A DNA stretch of 11,329 nt from Anaerolineaceae bacterium (GCA_011620505.1 WOZA01000017.1:1-11329), one strand, 5' to 3'; positions 1 through 7,106 are shown, counted from the first letter of the stretch. Numbers and translations are program-made. Notes: generated from the letters alone by a model not told the origin.

Positions 1-4
1 AATT

Positions 5-2026
5 TCAGGAAGCAGCGAGCTCCCGCAGTTGTTGTTCAGAGATGATTGGCACGCCAAGTTGACGGGCTTTGTCGTACTTTGAACCAGGGTCGGCACCCAG
101 GACCAGGTAGGAGGTCTTGGAGCTGACAGACTCTGAAACCTTTCCACCATTCGCCAGAATAAATTCTTTAATACCCTCGCGGGAAAAGCCTTCCAAAGTA
201 CCAGTGACAACGAAAGTCAAACCGGTAAGCGGAAGTCTACCCACGGGCGTGCTGGTACTTTCGACAGGCCAAAGCCCAAGTTCTTTGAATTGCCTCAGAA
301 TTTGCTGGTTGTTTTCAAGCTGGAACCATTCAACGATGGACTCCGCGAGGCTGGGGCCCACTCCTTCCAATTGTTGCAATTCGTCCAGAGTTGCGTGCGA
401 AAGGGCGTCAAGATTGCCATATTTCTGTGCTAATTTCCGGGCAGCAACTTCGCCAACACCTTTGATACCCAAACCGATGATCAGGCGCTGAAGAGACTGC
501 GATTTGGAGGCCTGGATGGCTGCCAGCAGGTTGTCGGCTTTCTTGTTGCCAAATTTATCCAGGGTGAGAAGTTGATCTTTGGTCAAGCGGTAGAGGTCGG
601 GTAAATTCTTTACCAATCCGCTTTGAACGAGTTGAGCGACAATCTGCTCGCCCAGACCATCGATGTCCATAGCTGAGCGGGAGGCAAAATTTTCGATATT
701 TCGGGTCAACTGGGCGGGACAGGCTGCATTCAGGCAGTACCAGGCTACTTCTCCGGGGGCCCGCTCAACCTGGGAGCCGCACGAAGGGCAATTGGTCGGA
801 GGCACATAGACTTTCTGGCTGCCATCGCGCCTTTCCTTGAGGGCAGCGACGATATAAGGGATGACTTCGCCGGCTCTTTTCACCAAAACCCGGTCGCCTA
901 TTCGCAGATCTTTGTCTGCAATGAAGTCAAAATTATGGAGGGTGGCTTGCTTTACCACCACCCCGCCAATGCTCACAGGTTCCAGTACAGCCAGGGGAGT
1001 CAGCACACCAGTGCGACCAACATTAACCTGGATATCGAGCAAGGTGGTCTCCACCTCCTCGCCGGGATACTTGTAGGCAAGTGAGCCTCGTGGATCTTTT
1101 CCGACATAACCGAGCGCATTGGAAAGCTGGAGGTCATTGATCTTGATGACAATTCCGTCCGCGTCATACGGCCAGTTATGGCGGTTGAGACCTTCTTTTT
1201 CACAGATCTGGATAACTTCATCAATGTTGTTGGCGTGCCACCGGAGGGGATTGACCGGCAGACCAAAGCTGGCGATATAGTCCAATATGCCTGATTGGGT
1301 CTGGGGAAGTGGGTCGGATGATTCCACGACCTGATAGAGAAAAAGTTTCAGCGGTCGGGAAGCTGTGATTGCAGGATCCAATTGACGCAGAGAACCAGCA
1401 GCTGTGTTGCGGGGATTCAGGTAGGTCTTTTCTCCCCTTTTCTCGAGTTCGGTATTGAGTGCAAGAAAGTCTGCTTTGGTGATGAAGACTTCTCCACGGA
1501 AAACGATATGCTGCGGCGCTGGGCTGCCGGTTGGCAAGACCGGGATGCGTAAAGGCAGGCTGGGGATGGTACGCAGGTTGGCGGTGATATCCTCACCAAC
1601 GATGCCATCGCCGCGGGTTGCCCCTAGCGAGAAGATGCCATTCTCGTAGTGCAGAACGACCGTCAAGCCATCCAATTTGGGCTCCAGCAGGAAATCGGTC
1701 TGAGCAACGCGCGGGTCAAGCCGGAGAATGCGCTCATACCAGGCAAGCGCGTCCTGGCTGCCGAATCCATTGGCAAGGCTCAGGATCGGGGCTGGATGAG
1801 TCACTTTTTTAAATTTTTCAGAGATTTGACTGCCGATTTTCTGGGTTGGAGAATCCGGGGTGATGAGTTCAGGATGCTCCGCTTCAATCGCTTTGAGACG
1901 GTTGAAGAGCTGATCGTATTCAAAATCCGAAATCTCGGGCTGGTCGAGCGTGTTGTACAGGTAGCTGTGATACGCAATTTTCTGCCGCAGTTCGGCAAGT
2001 TCCTTGAGAAGGCTTTCATCGCTCAT
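5..2026 (-). CDS. ligA: NAD-dependent DNA ligase LigA
   Basis: LigA seals nicks in duplex DNA using NAD+ and is the essential replicative and repair ligase of bacteria. The 673-residue product has the full family layout. An N-terminal Ia/adenylation region carries the KLDG motif with the nucleotidyl lysine at about K117. An OB fold follows, then a four-cysteine zinc finger (about C413, C416, C431, C436), helix-hairpin-helix repeats (IKGVGEVAARKL, LEGVGPSLAESI) and a C-terminal BRCT domain from about residue 595. Length is typical. I chose the ATG at 2026 because AGGAG lies 6 bases upstream; an in-frame ATG at 2050 would add 8 residues but has no ribosome binding site. The gene begins 42 bases after tRNA-Arg on the same strand. 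That gap shows no convincing promoter, so transcription may come from the tRNA promoter or from further upstream. Confidence 0.98.
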   Translation of the reverse strand: MSDESLLKELAELRQKIAYHSYLYNTLDQPEISDFEYDQLFNRLKAIEAEHPELITPDSPTQKIGSQISEKFKKVTHPAPILSLANGFGSQDALAWYERILRLDPRVAQTDFLLEPKLDGLTVVLHYENGIFSLGATRGDGIVGEDITANLRTIPSLPLRIPVLPTGSPAPQHIVFRGEVFITKADFLALNTELEKRGEKTYLNPRNTAAGSLRQLDPAITASRPLKLFLYQVVESSDPLPQTQSGILDYIASFGLPVNPLRWHANNIDEVIQICEKEGLNRHNWPYDADGIVIKINDLQLSNALGYVGKDPRGSLAYKYPGEEVETTLLDIQVNVGRTGVLTPLAVLEPVSIGGVVVKQATLHNFDFIADKDLRIGDRVLVKRAGEVIPYIVAALKERRDGSQKVYVPPTNCPSCGSQVERAPGEVAWYCLNAACPAQLTRNIENFASRSAMDIDGLGEQIVAQLVQSGLVKNLPDLYRLTKDQLLTLDKFGNKKADNLLAAIQASKSQSLQRLIIGLGIKGVGEVAARKLAQKYGNLDALSHATLDELQQLEGVGPSLAESIVEWFQLENNQQILRQFKELGLWPVESTSTPVGRLPLTGLTFVVTGTLEGFSREGIKEFILANGGKVSESVSSKTSYLVLGADPGSKYDKARQLGVPIISEQQLRELAAS

Positions 2027-2068
2027 TGTAGACTCCTGGGGTAACGACATGCTGCGTTAAATAAAAAA

Positions 2069-2140
2069 TGTTTCCGGTGGGACTCGAACCCACATGACTG
2101 GCTTCGGAGGCCAGTGCCTTGTCCATTAGGCCACGGAAAC
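2069..2140 (-). tRNA. tRNA-Arg (anticodon CCG)
   Basis: A 72-nt cloverleaf folds cleanly on the minus strand. The acceptor stem GTTTCCG/CGGAAAC has 7 perfect pairs. The D stem is GCC/GGC, the anticodon stem CTGGC/GCCAG with loop CTCCGAA, and the T arm GTGGG-TTCGAGT-CCCAC. Anticodon CCG reads the arginine codon CGG. The discriminator base is A and CCA is not encoded; the next bases are a T run (TTTTTT, 2068-2063), which may act as a simple terminator. Its promoter lies between it and the HIT gene, and ligA follows downstream on the same strand. Confidence 0.97.
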
Positions 2141-2150
2141 AGGATTTCAG

Positions 2151-2178
2151 ATTATACCATCGCATTTTCTTTACTCAG
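2151..2178 (-). promoter_or_regulatory. Putative sigma-70-type promoter of tRNA-Arg
   Basis: Read on the minus strand, a perfect TATAAT (2156-2151) lies 10 bases before the tRNA 5' end at 2140, so transcription would start about 4 bases before the mature tRNA. A weak -35 candidate CTGAGT (2178-2173, 3 of 6 matches to TTGACA) sits at a 16-base spacing. The -10 is convincing by position and sequence; the -35 is not. Confidence 0.6.
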
Positions 2179-2190
2179 AGTAGTATTTAT

Positions 2191-2595
2191 TTATTGTAAC
2201 GCTTTGATCATCTCCTCAAAACGGCCGGTGAGGTCGGGTCGGGTAAATCTTGGGAAACTAAGACCGTCATCTGGGTGGCGCGGGAGGATGTGGAAATGAA
2301 GGTGGAAAACGCTCTGTGAAGCCAAACGACCAGAATTATTGAAGATGTGAAGGTTTTCCAGACCAAGTTTCTCATGGTAAAGCAGGCTCACTTTGCGCAC
2401 GGTCTCCATGGTGTCTGCCAGGACTTCCGGGGAAACTGTGAAAATGTCGGAATAATGTGCTTTGGGGATAATGAGGGTGTGATAAAGCCCGACCGGATGG
2501 GCATCGAGAATTGCCAGCGTGGTTTCGGTTTCAAGAACTTTCCAGGCTTGTATTTGACCGGTAACGATCGAGCAGAAAACGCAATTATCTTCCAT
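2191..2595 (-). CDS. HIT family protein (histidine triad nucleotide hydrolase)
   Basis: HIT proteins hydrolyse or transfer nucleotidyl groups from nucleotides such as AMP-lysine or Ap4A. The 134-residue product contains the signature HLHFH at residues 98-102, preceded by NSGRLASQ, the region that forms the nucleotide-binding loop (the usual AGQ is ASQ here). An N-terminal CxxC (C5, C8) with H47 and H98 would fit the zinc site seen in many bacterial members. Length is normal. The ATG shares one base with the TAA of the upstream DUF2344 gene (TAATG), with GAGG in the end of that gene as ribosome binding site, so it is probably translationally coupled and the last gene of its operon. The physiological substrate cannot be told from sequence. 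No hairpin terminator is evident after the stop. Confidence 0.93.
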   Translation of the reverse strand: MEDNCVFCSIVTGQIQAWKVLETETTLAILDAHPVGLYHTLIIPKAHYSDIFTVSPEVLADTMETVRKVSLLYHEKLGLENLHIFNNSGRLASQSVFHLHFHILPRHPDDGLSFPRFTRPDLTGRFEEMIKALQ

Positions 2596-3239
2596 TATTC
2601 CTCACAAAAAATCAGTTTGGTTCGGGTGACCTGGCAGTCTGCTGGATCCAACCCGAGAAGCTCCAGCAACTCATCCGGACGTCCATTTTCGGCAGGAGTT
2701 GACTTCATGGATATTTTCAGGAGCGATTGCGGTGCTTGCTTGACGAGCTGCCAATCAAGGATCAGATTCTTCATGTCCACAGTTTTCTTGCGCCGTTGAA
2801 CAGGCACAGTAGCTTGAGTAAGCAGAGCGCCGATCTGTTCTTGCAGGATTTGCGGATCGAGATCTGCAGGAAGCAAGACCTCATACTCACTCGAGAGCAG
2901 GGATGCCTGGAGCGAGGGTTGTTGATTATCGATTACTTGCAGGTTCTTCAGGATGAGTTCTGCAGGCAGAGATTTGCACAGCCGGTTGCTGATTTCCTCC
3001 AGGGAAACCTCCTGATCCAGCCAGAAATCCATCTGTTCGGCTTCACCGATAAAACCCAGAGGCAGAGCCGAAGCAAGGTTGAGCCTCAGATGTGGGTTGA
3101 AACCCTGGGTGTAGCGCAAAGGGAGGTTTGTGCGGCGCAGGGCACGCTCGAACAGCCGCTGAAGGTCAAGATGCCCGATGAAACGCAGGTTTCCCAACTT
3201 GGCATAGGTCATGCGGATGCGCAAAGGTTGATCGTTCAT
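2595..3239 (-). CDS. Radical SAM-associated protein, TIGR03936/DUF2344 family
   Basis: This 214-residue soluble protein matches the DUF2344 family of radical SAM-linked proteins, whose biochemical role is not known. Recognisable family features are the N-terminal run KLGNLRFIGHLDLQRLFERA, followed by RRTNLPLRYTQGFNPHLRL and the PLGF segment, about residues 11-75. I placed the start at the ATG at 3239, which overlaps the radical SAM stop in an ATGA junction. The reading frame stays open to 3314, but that extension lies wholly within the radical SAM coding sequence and has no family similarity. In some bacteria this domain is, from what is known of the family, fused to the radical SAM protein; here the two are adjacent coupled genes, which supports a shared function. 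It contains no cysteine pattern that would suggest its own metal cluster. Confidence 0.9.
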   Translation of the reverse strand: MNDQPLRIRMTYAKLGNLRFIGHLDLQRLFERALRRTNLPLRYTQGFNPHLRLNLASALPLGFIGEAEQMDFWLDQEVSLEEISNRLCKSLPAELILKNLQVIDNQQPSLQASLLSSEYEVLLPADLDPQILQEQIGALLTQATVPVQRRKKTVDMKNLILDWQLVKQAPQSLLKISMKSTPAENGRPDELLELLGLDPADCQVTRTKLIFCEE

Positions 3240-5098
3240 GGGCACCCCCAGTAGACAAGTGGTGAAATCGGGCGATCGGCACCAAACGAATCGAGGATAC
3301 CGCAGGCGTAGCACTGCTCGCGGCAGTCCTTGCGGGTTTTACCGAGTTTGCTCCATTCGAGATCGCGCCGCAAGAAAGCTTTGCTGACCCCGGTATGAAT
3401 ATGATCCCAGGGGAGGATCTCATCCAGGGCACGTTCTCTGTAGGCATAGAAGTCAGGGTCAAGCCCGATTTCGCTAAAAGCCTGGCGCCAAAACGGCAGG
3501 TTGTCGTTTTCACCCCAGGCATCAAATTTCGCGCCAAGCTGCCACGCACGGTGAATAACCTGCCCAAGGCGTCTATCCCCGCGGGAGAGCCAGGCTTCAA
3601 GCAGGGTGGTGCCTGGAATATTGTAGGAAAGCTTGAGACCGGTGCGGTGAACACCCGTTTTTAGCAAGTCCAGCTTTGCCTGTAATTCATCGGTGGTATT
3701 CAGTGGATACCACTGGAAAGGTGTGTGGGGTTTTGGAATGAAGTTGCCCACCGAAAGGTGCACCCTGACCCGGTTGCCTCGAATTTGCCGACCAATGGCA
3801 AGCACGCGCTTACCGGCATCCAGGATCGCCTGGACGTCTTCCATTGTCTCGCCCGGGAGACCGATCATGTAGTAGAGTTTGAGTGTAAGCCAGCCATGCT
3901 CAAAAACCGTGCGAACCGTTTCTTCGAAAACCGCATTGTCGAGCGGTTTGTTGATGATCGCCTGCATGCGAGGGGATGCAGCTTCGGGCGCGAGCGTGAA
4001 ACCTCCGCCGGGACGCAGATCGCGGAGTTCGTCCATCAGCTTGACTGAAAACGAGGCAATCCGCAAGGAAGGCAGACTGACAAGGATTTTGCGGTTTTGG
4101 AACTTTTCATACACAGATTTGGTCAATTCCAGGATCTGGGTGTGATCCGAAGAAGAAAGTGAAAGCAATCCAATCTCTTCATAACCAGTGGCGGCTAAAC
4201 CATCCTCGATGATTTGGAGAATCTCAGAAACGGGTCTTTCTCGCACGGGGCGGTTGACTATGCCAGCGTGGCAGAAGCGGCAGCCGCGGGTGCAGCCGCG
4301 CATGATTTCAATCGAAAGACGATCGTGAACCGTCTCAATGTTAGGGACGATCAAGCGGGTTGGATGCGGTGGAAGCTTGGCAACGATCCGTTTGGTTACG
4401 AAAGCAGGAACAGAACTATTTAAGGGTAGAAAGTCTGAAATAGTGCCATTCTGCGCGTAGCTTACAGAATAAAGCGAGGGGACGTAGACGCCAGGAATCC
4501 TCGATAATTCTTGAAGGAGTGTCTTGCGGTCTGCTCCGGCTTGTTTCAGTTTTTCTGTCGCGCGCACAACTTCCACGATCACTTCTTCACCTTCGCCGAT
4601 CACAAACGCGTCGATAAAATCGGCCATGGGTTCTGGATTGTAGCAAGCCTGACCGCCCGCGATGACAAGGGGATGTTCAGCGCCGCGTTCGGAAGACAAA
4701 AGGGGGATCCCAGCTAGGTCGAGCACGTTCAGGGCATTGGTGTAGAGGGATTCGTAGGGAAGACTAAAGCCAATGAGGTCGAATTGGGCAATTGGATGCT
4801 TTGATTCGAGCGAAAAAAGCGGGATTTCATGTTGACGAAGCTGGGTTTCAAGGTCGTGCCACGGGGCAAAGGCGCGTTCAGCCAGGATATCTGGCTGCTG
4901 GTTGAGGATATCGTAGAGAATCGCCAGCCCCAGGTTTGGCTGCCCAATGTCGTAGATGTCAGGAAAAACCAGGCAGACATGCGTGCGAATAGAATCCCAG
5001 TCTTTCAGGATCTGGTTGTGTTCTCCGCCCACATATCGCCCCGGCTTTTCGACATGGTAAAGGATTTTTTCGAGTAAATTTATGTTTATTGTCTGCAA
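3236..5098 (-). CDS. B12-binding-like radical SAM protein, TIGR03960 family
   Basis: A 620-residue radical SAM enzyme of unknown reaction. The N-terminal 180 or so residues resemble the B12-binding-type Rossmann domain that precedes many radical SAM domains (VCLVFPDIYDIG, LIGFSLPYES, IAGGQACYNPEP, GEGEE); no clear DxHxxG cobalamin motif is visible, so cobalamin use is doubtful. The radical SAM core starts with MRGCTRGCRFCHAG, giving CxxxCxxC at C269, C273, C276 for the 4Fe-4S cluster. Near the C terminus DCREQCYACG provides further cysteines that could hold a second cluster. The start is TTG at 5098, with AAAAGG 5 bases upstream; no in-frame ATG occurs for over 150 residues, so a non-ATG start is required. 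The gene starts 9 bases after ylxP and overlaps the DUF2344 gene by 4 bases. A tRNA or rRNA modification role is a guess only. Confidence 0.92.
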   Translation of the reverse strand: MQTININLLEKILYHVEKPGRYVGGEHNQILKDWDSIRTHVCLVFPDIYDIGQPNLGLAILYDILNQQPDILAERAFAPWHDLETQLRQHEIPLFSLESKHPIAQFDLIGFSLPYESLYTNALNVLDLAGIPLLSSERGAEHPLVIAGGQACYNPEPMADFIDAFVIGEGEEVIVEVVRATEKLKQAGADRKTLLQELSRIPGVYVPSLYSVSYAQNGTISDFLPLNSSVPAFVTKRIVAKLPPHPTRLIVPNIETVHDRLSIEIMRGCTRGCRFCHAGIVNRPVRERPVSEILQIIEDGLAATGYEEIGLLSLSSSDHTQILELTKSVYEKFQNRKILVSLPSLRIASFSVKLMDELRDLRPGGGFTLAPEAASPRMQAIINKPLDNAVFEETVRTVFEHGWLTLKLYYMIGLPGETMEDVQAILDAGKRVLAIGRQIRGNRVRVHLSVGNFIPKPHTPFQWYPLNTTDELQAKLDLLKTGVHRTGLKLSYNIPGTTLLEAWLSRGDRRLGQVIHRAWQLGAKFDAWGENDNLPFWRQAFSEIGLDPDFYAYRERALDEILPWDHIHTGVSKAFLRRDLEWSKLGKTRKDCREQCYACGILDSFGADRPISPLVYWGCP

Positions 5099-5107
5099 AA
5101 TAACCTT

Positions 5108-5392
5108 TTATATGTAGAATTCGCTTTTTACTTCCGTCAGGGTAATATCATGGAAATCGTTTTCGATCAAAGATACTACCTCTGCAAGGTCACGATCCAA
5201 CTGAGCTCGGTTCAGCCCGAGTTTCGCAACCTTAAGCTCAGCTGTTTGCCAACTGTCCTGGTGGGCAGCTTCGATAACGGATAGATTGTACCTTTTCAGA
5301 CGGGAAAGTAAAGGCGCAAGCGCAGAACGCTTTTCCTTCAGGCTCTGGCAGCCTGGTAAATACAACGAGAAGGTGGCAATGAACCAGGGCAC
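5108..5392 (-). CDS. YlxP-like DUF503 family protein
   Basis: A 94-residue protein of the DUF503/YlxP family, whose function is unsettled; in Bacillus the gene lies in the nusA-infB-rbfA operon, suggesting a link to ribosome assembly or translation. Family features are an N-terminal beta strand, then PGCQSLKEKRSALAPLLSRL, the EAAHQDSWQTAEL segment and a C-terminal beta strand. The start is GTG at 5392 with AAGG 7 bases upstream, only 3 bases after the TAA of the FAH gene; no in-frame ATG is available. The radical SAM gene follows after 9 bases, with its ribosome binding site overlapping the end of this gene. Finding it away from infB/rbfA, between an FAH enzyme and a radical SAM gene, is an unusual setting. 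Identification rests on the SLKEKR and HQDSWQ motifs. Confidence 0.88.
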   Translation of the reverse strand: MPWFIATFSLYLPGCQSLKEKRSALAPLLSRLKRYNLSVIEAAHQDSWQTAELKVAKLGLNRAQLDRDLAEVVSLIENDFHDITLTEVKSEFYI

Positions 5393-5395
5393 AAT

Positions 5396-6160
5396 TTAAC
5401 CTTGCGCGGTAACAGGGTTGACGAGCGTGCCAATGCCGTCGATATGCACGCTGACCTTATCACCAGCCTGGAGCAATCCGACGCCAGCAGGTGTGCCGGT
5501 GAGGATGAGATCACCAGGCTCAAGCGTCATGATGGAACTGATGTACAACATAAGTTGCTGCACGCTAAAGATCATTTCGCGGGTCGAACTCATCTGGCGC
5601 AGGGTGTCGTTGACATGGCACGTGATAAGGGCATCGGTTGGGTCGAACTCTGTCTCGATCCAGGGACCCACCGGGCAGAACGTGTCAAAACCTTTGGCGC
5701 GGGTCCATTGCCCATCCAAAACCTGGAGATCACGGGCAGTTACATCGTTGGCGATGGTGTAGCCAAAGACTGCATCAAGCGCGTTTTCCCTGGTGAGCCA
5801 GCGGGAATGCTTCCCGACCACGATCGCGAGCTCTGCTTCATGCTCAACGCGTTTGCTTTGAGGGGGAAGAACTATGTTTTCGCCGTTGGTGATGAGCGAG
5901 GACGGAGGTTTCAGGAATATCAGGGGATAGGTTGGCACGTCGTTGTTCATTTCCACGGCATGCGCGCGATAGTTTCGACCAACGGCGATAATTTTGGATG
6001 GGAGGCAAGGCAGCAGGAGCTTTACCTCGGAGAGATCATAGGTTTCCTCGAAGCGGCGAAACTCACCAAAGGGGTCACCCTGGATCACACCCACTCTGCT
6101 ATCGCGGATCCAGCCAAATTGGGGGGGTGTATCTTGTGTTTTGAATCGAATGATTCTCAT
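5396..6160 (-). CDS. Fumarylacetoacetate hydrolase (FAH) family protein
   Basis: A 254-residue FAH-superfamily enzyme with a short N-terminal DUF2437-like domain (MRIIRFKTQD...) before the catalytic fold. Core motifs are VGRNYRAHAVEM, the metal ligands E108 and E110 in HEAELA with D139 in NDVTARD, the catalytic-type lysine in AKGFD (about K156), and GTPAGVG at 222-228. Relatives act as acylpyruvases, oxaloacetate decarboxylases or homoprotocatechuate-pathway hydrolases/isomerases; the substrate here cannot be assigned. I chose the ATG at 6160. The frame is open to 6214, but that would run through the divergent tRNA-Val. No ribosome binding site precedes 6160, and a -10-like box lies so close that the mRNA may be nearly leaderless. 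It is the first gene of the FAH-ylxP-radical SAM-DUF2344-HIT operon. A run of seven C (plus-strand G 6121-6127) sits at codons 9-11 and does not break the frame. Confidence 0.93.
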   Translation of the reverse strand: MRIIRFKTQDTPPQFGWIRDSRVGVIQGDPFGEFRRFEETYDLSEVKLLLPCLPSKIIAVGRNYRAHAVEMNNDVPTYPLIFLKPPSSLITNGENIVLPPQSKRVEHEAELAIVVGKHSRWLTRENALDAVFGYTIANDVTARDLQVLDGQWTRAKGFDTFCPVGPWIETEFDPTDALITCHVNDTLRQMSSTREMIFSVQQLMLYISSIMTLEPGDLILTGTPAGVGLLQAGDKVSVHIDGIGTLVNPVTAQG

Positions 6161-6174
6161 TTTTCGTTTATAAT
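6146..6174 (+). promoter_or_regulatory. Putative promoter of tRNA-Val
   Basis: A perfect -10 hexamer TATAAT (6169-6174) precedes the tRNA 5' end at 6185 by 10 bases. At 17-base spacing TCGAAT (6146-6151) matches TTGACA at 3 of 6 positions. This -35 and spacer lie over the first codons of the divergent FAH gene. The arrangement mirrors the tRNA-Arg promoter, where the -10 is also 10 bases before the mature 5' end. Confidence 0.6.
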
Positions 6175-6199
6175 ATGCTTTCGCGGGCGGATAGCTCAG
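6170..6199 (-). promoter_or_regulatory. Possible promoter of the FAH operon, overlapping the tRNA-Val promoter
   Basis: On the minus strand TATTAT (6175-6170) overlaps the tRNA-Val -10 box. A start about 7 bases on would fall near 6163, leaving only 2 or 3 bases before the ATG at 6160, in keeping with the lack of a ribosome binding site. The best -35 candidate, CTGAGC (6199-6194, 18-base spacing), lies inside the tRNA D arm and matches at only 3 positions. This is an inference. Confidence 0.35.
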
Positions 6200-6258
6200 T
6201 TGGTCAGAGCGCATCTTTTACACAGATGAGGTCGCAGGTTCGAGCCCTGTTCTGCCCA
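6185..6258 (+). tRNA. tRNA-Val (anticodon TAC)
   Basis: A 74-nt cloverleaf. The acceptor stem GGGCGGA/TCTGCCC has one G-U pair, the D stem is GCTC/GAGC, the anticodon stem CATCT/AGATG with loop TTTACAC, and the T arm GCAGG-TTCGAGC-CCTGT has one G-U pair. Anticodon TAC reads valine codon GTA, and by wobble or modification other GTN codons. The discriminator is A and CCA is not encoded. A T run follows directly (6259-6264), as for tRNA-Arg, and may terminate transcription. It is the only plus-strand gene in the window and faces the end of the nuclease gene, whose stop lies 8 bases beyond its 3' end. Confidence 0.97.
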
Positions 6259-6266
6259 TTTTTTAT

Positions 6267-7106
6267 TTAATTATAAGCCAATGGAGTGCCCGGAAACTCT
6301 CCAGGTTCACTGTTCGTTTTCCCATCCATTTCCGATAATCCGATCTCAAACCAGTCATAAAGCGACGCCTCATCGGCTTCCGTTCCCCAGCGGGCACAAT
6401 AACTTTGATACTCACAATAGGTGCACTTTTTCGGGTCCGGGGTACGCTCAAATTCCTCGATGTCCAGGGAACGTATGTTGCTCATCAAATCGGTGAGTGA
6501 TTCTTCATTCCTGAGTAATTGAGCCTCATCGATTTCAAAAATGATCGGTTGGTCTGGGAAGCTGGCTTCCCAATAGTGCATTACTACAGGACGGGGAGCC
6601 TGAGATTGTGCGCGGGCAGCAACCAGCGTGTAAACCATGGTCTGGACGCGATCCTGGAGGAATTGACGTTTTGGCAGAACCCGGGAGGCCTTCCAATCAC
6701 AGATCTGAATGAGGTCCTCTTCGAAGCTGATGAGATCGAACTTCGCCAGGAGCAGGCTGCCATTCAGTGTGATTTGCAGGGTATGTTCAGGATACTGATT
6801 GGCAGCAAGTTTGGCATACTGGCTGCCGAGGAAGTTGTTAAACCAAACAGGTACTCTGGAATCAGGAAAGTTTGCCGCACAGGAAATAAGCAATGCAGGA
6901 TCAATCCCGAGAAAATACTGATGGATCAGCGAGTGGAATGTTGAGCCGGCCATGAGATCTTTTTCGAAGCTGCTGGTTCTGGCAGCCAGAGGGGCAGGCC
7001 ATGGGAGCTTCCTTACATACCGTAATAGGAAACTGTAGCGGCAAGTCCGAAAAGCCTGGAGGTTGCTTTGGTGGAAAACAAAGCCTGCGGGTACGAGGTC
7101 AGTCAT
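6267..7106 (-). CDS. RecB-family PD-(D/E)XK nuclease with Fe-S cluster cysteines
   Basis: A 279-residue stand-alone nuclease of the RecB/AddB/Cas4 type. Visible motifs in order are: FRTCRYSFLLRYVRKLPW with the first cluster cysteine C22; AGSTFHSLIHQYF with the motif I histidine H58; LLAKFDLIS with metal ligand D124; ICDWKAS with D137 and K139 of the D-x-K signature; QTMVY (Q155, Y159), the QxxxY motif; and CTYCEYQSYC (C228, C231, C237), completing the C...CxxCx5C pattern that holds a 4Fe-4S cluster in AddB and Cas4. All catalytic residues are present, so it is probably active. The ATG at 7106 has a perfect GGAGG 6 bases upstream and overlaps the helicase stop by 8 bases, so the two are translationally coupled. 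Cas4 is an alternative reading on motifs alone, but no CRISPR genes are nearby and the context favours a resection complex. Confidence 0.92.
   Translation of the reverse strand: MTDLVPAGFVFHQSNLQAFRTCRYSFLLRYVRKLPWPAPLAARTSSFEKDLMAGSTFHSLIHQYFLGIDPALLISCAANFPDSRVPVWFNNFLGSQYAKLAANQYPEHTLQITLNGSLLLAKFDLISFEEDLIQICDWKASRVLPKRQFLQDRVQTMVYTLVAARAQSQAPRPVVMHYWEASFPDQPIIFEIDEAQLLRNEESLTDLMSNIRSLDIEEFERTPDPKKCTYCEYQSYCARWGTEADEASLYDWFEIGLSEMDGKTNSEPGEFPGTPLAYN

Noticed and set aside
2027..2050. Longer ligA start at 2050
   Set aside because: It has no ribosome binding site, whereas the ATG at 2026 has AGGAG 6 bases upstream and gives the usual family N terminus.
2172..2182. Palindrome TACTCAGAGTA downstream of the HIT gene as terminator or operator
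   Set aside because: With a 1-base centre it cannot form a stable hairpin, there is no T run after it, and a single short palindrome near the weak tRNA-Arg -35 is not enough to call an operator.
6121..6127. Run of seven G (C on the coding strand) early in the FAH gene as a possible frameshift or phase-variation tract
   Set aside because: The frame is intact through the run and the protein keeps all family motifs. The run is short and I see no alternative frame product.
5402..6229. Plus-strand open frame of 275 codons opposite the FAH gene
   Set aside because: It mirrors the FAH coding frame, has no recognisable domains and runs into tRNA-Val. The FAH motifs on the minus strand are unmistakable.
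6267..7106. Cas4 of a CRISPR-Cas system
   Set aside because: No repeats or other cas genes are in the window; the coupled helicase genes give a better explanation for the Fe-S nuclease fold.
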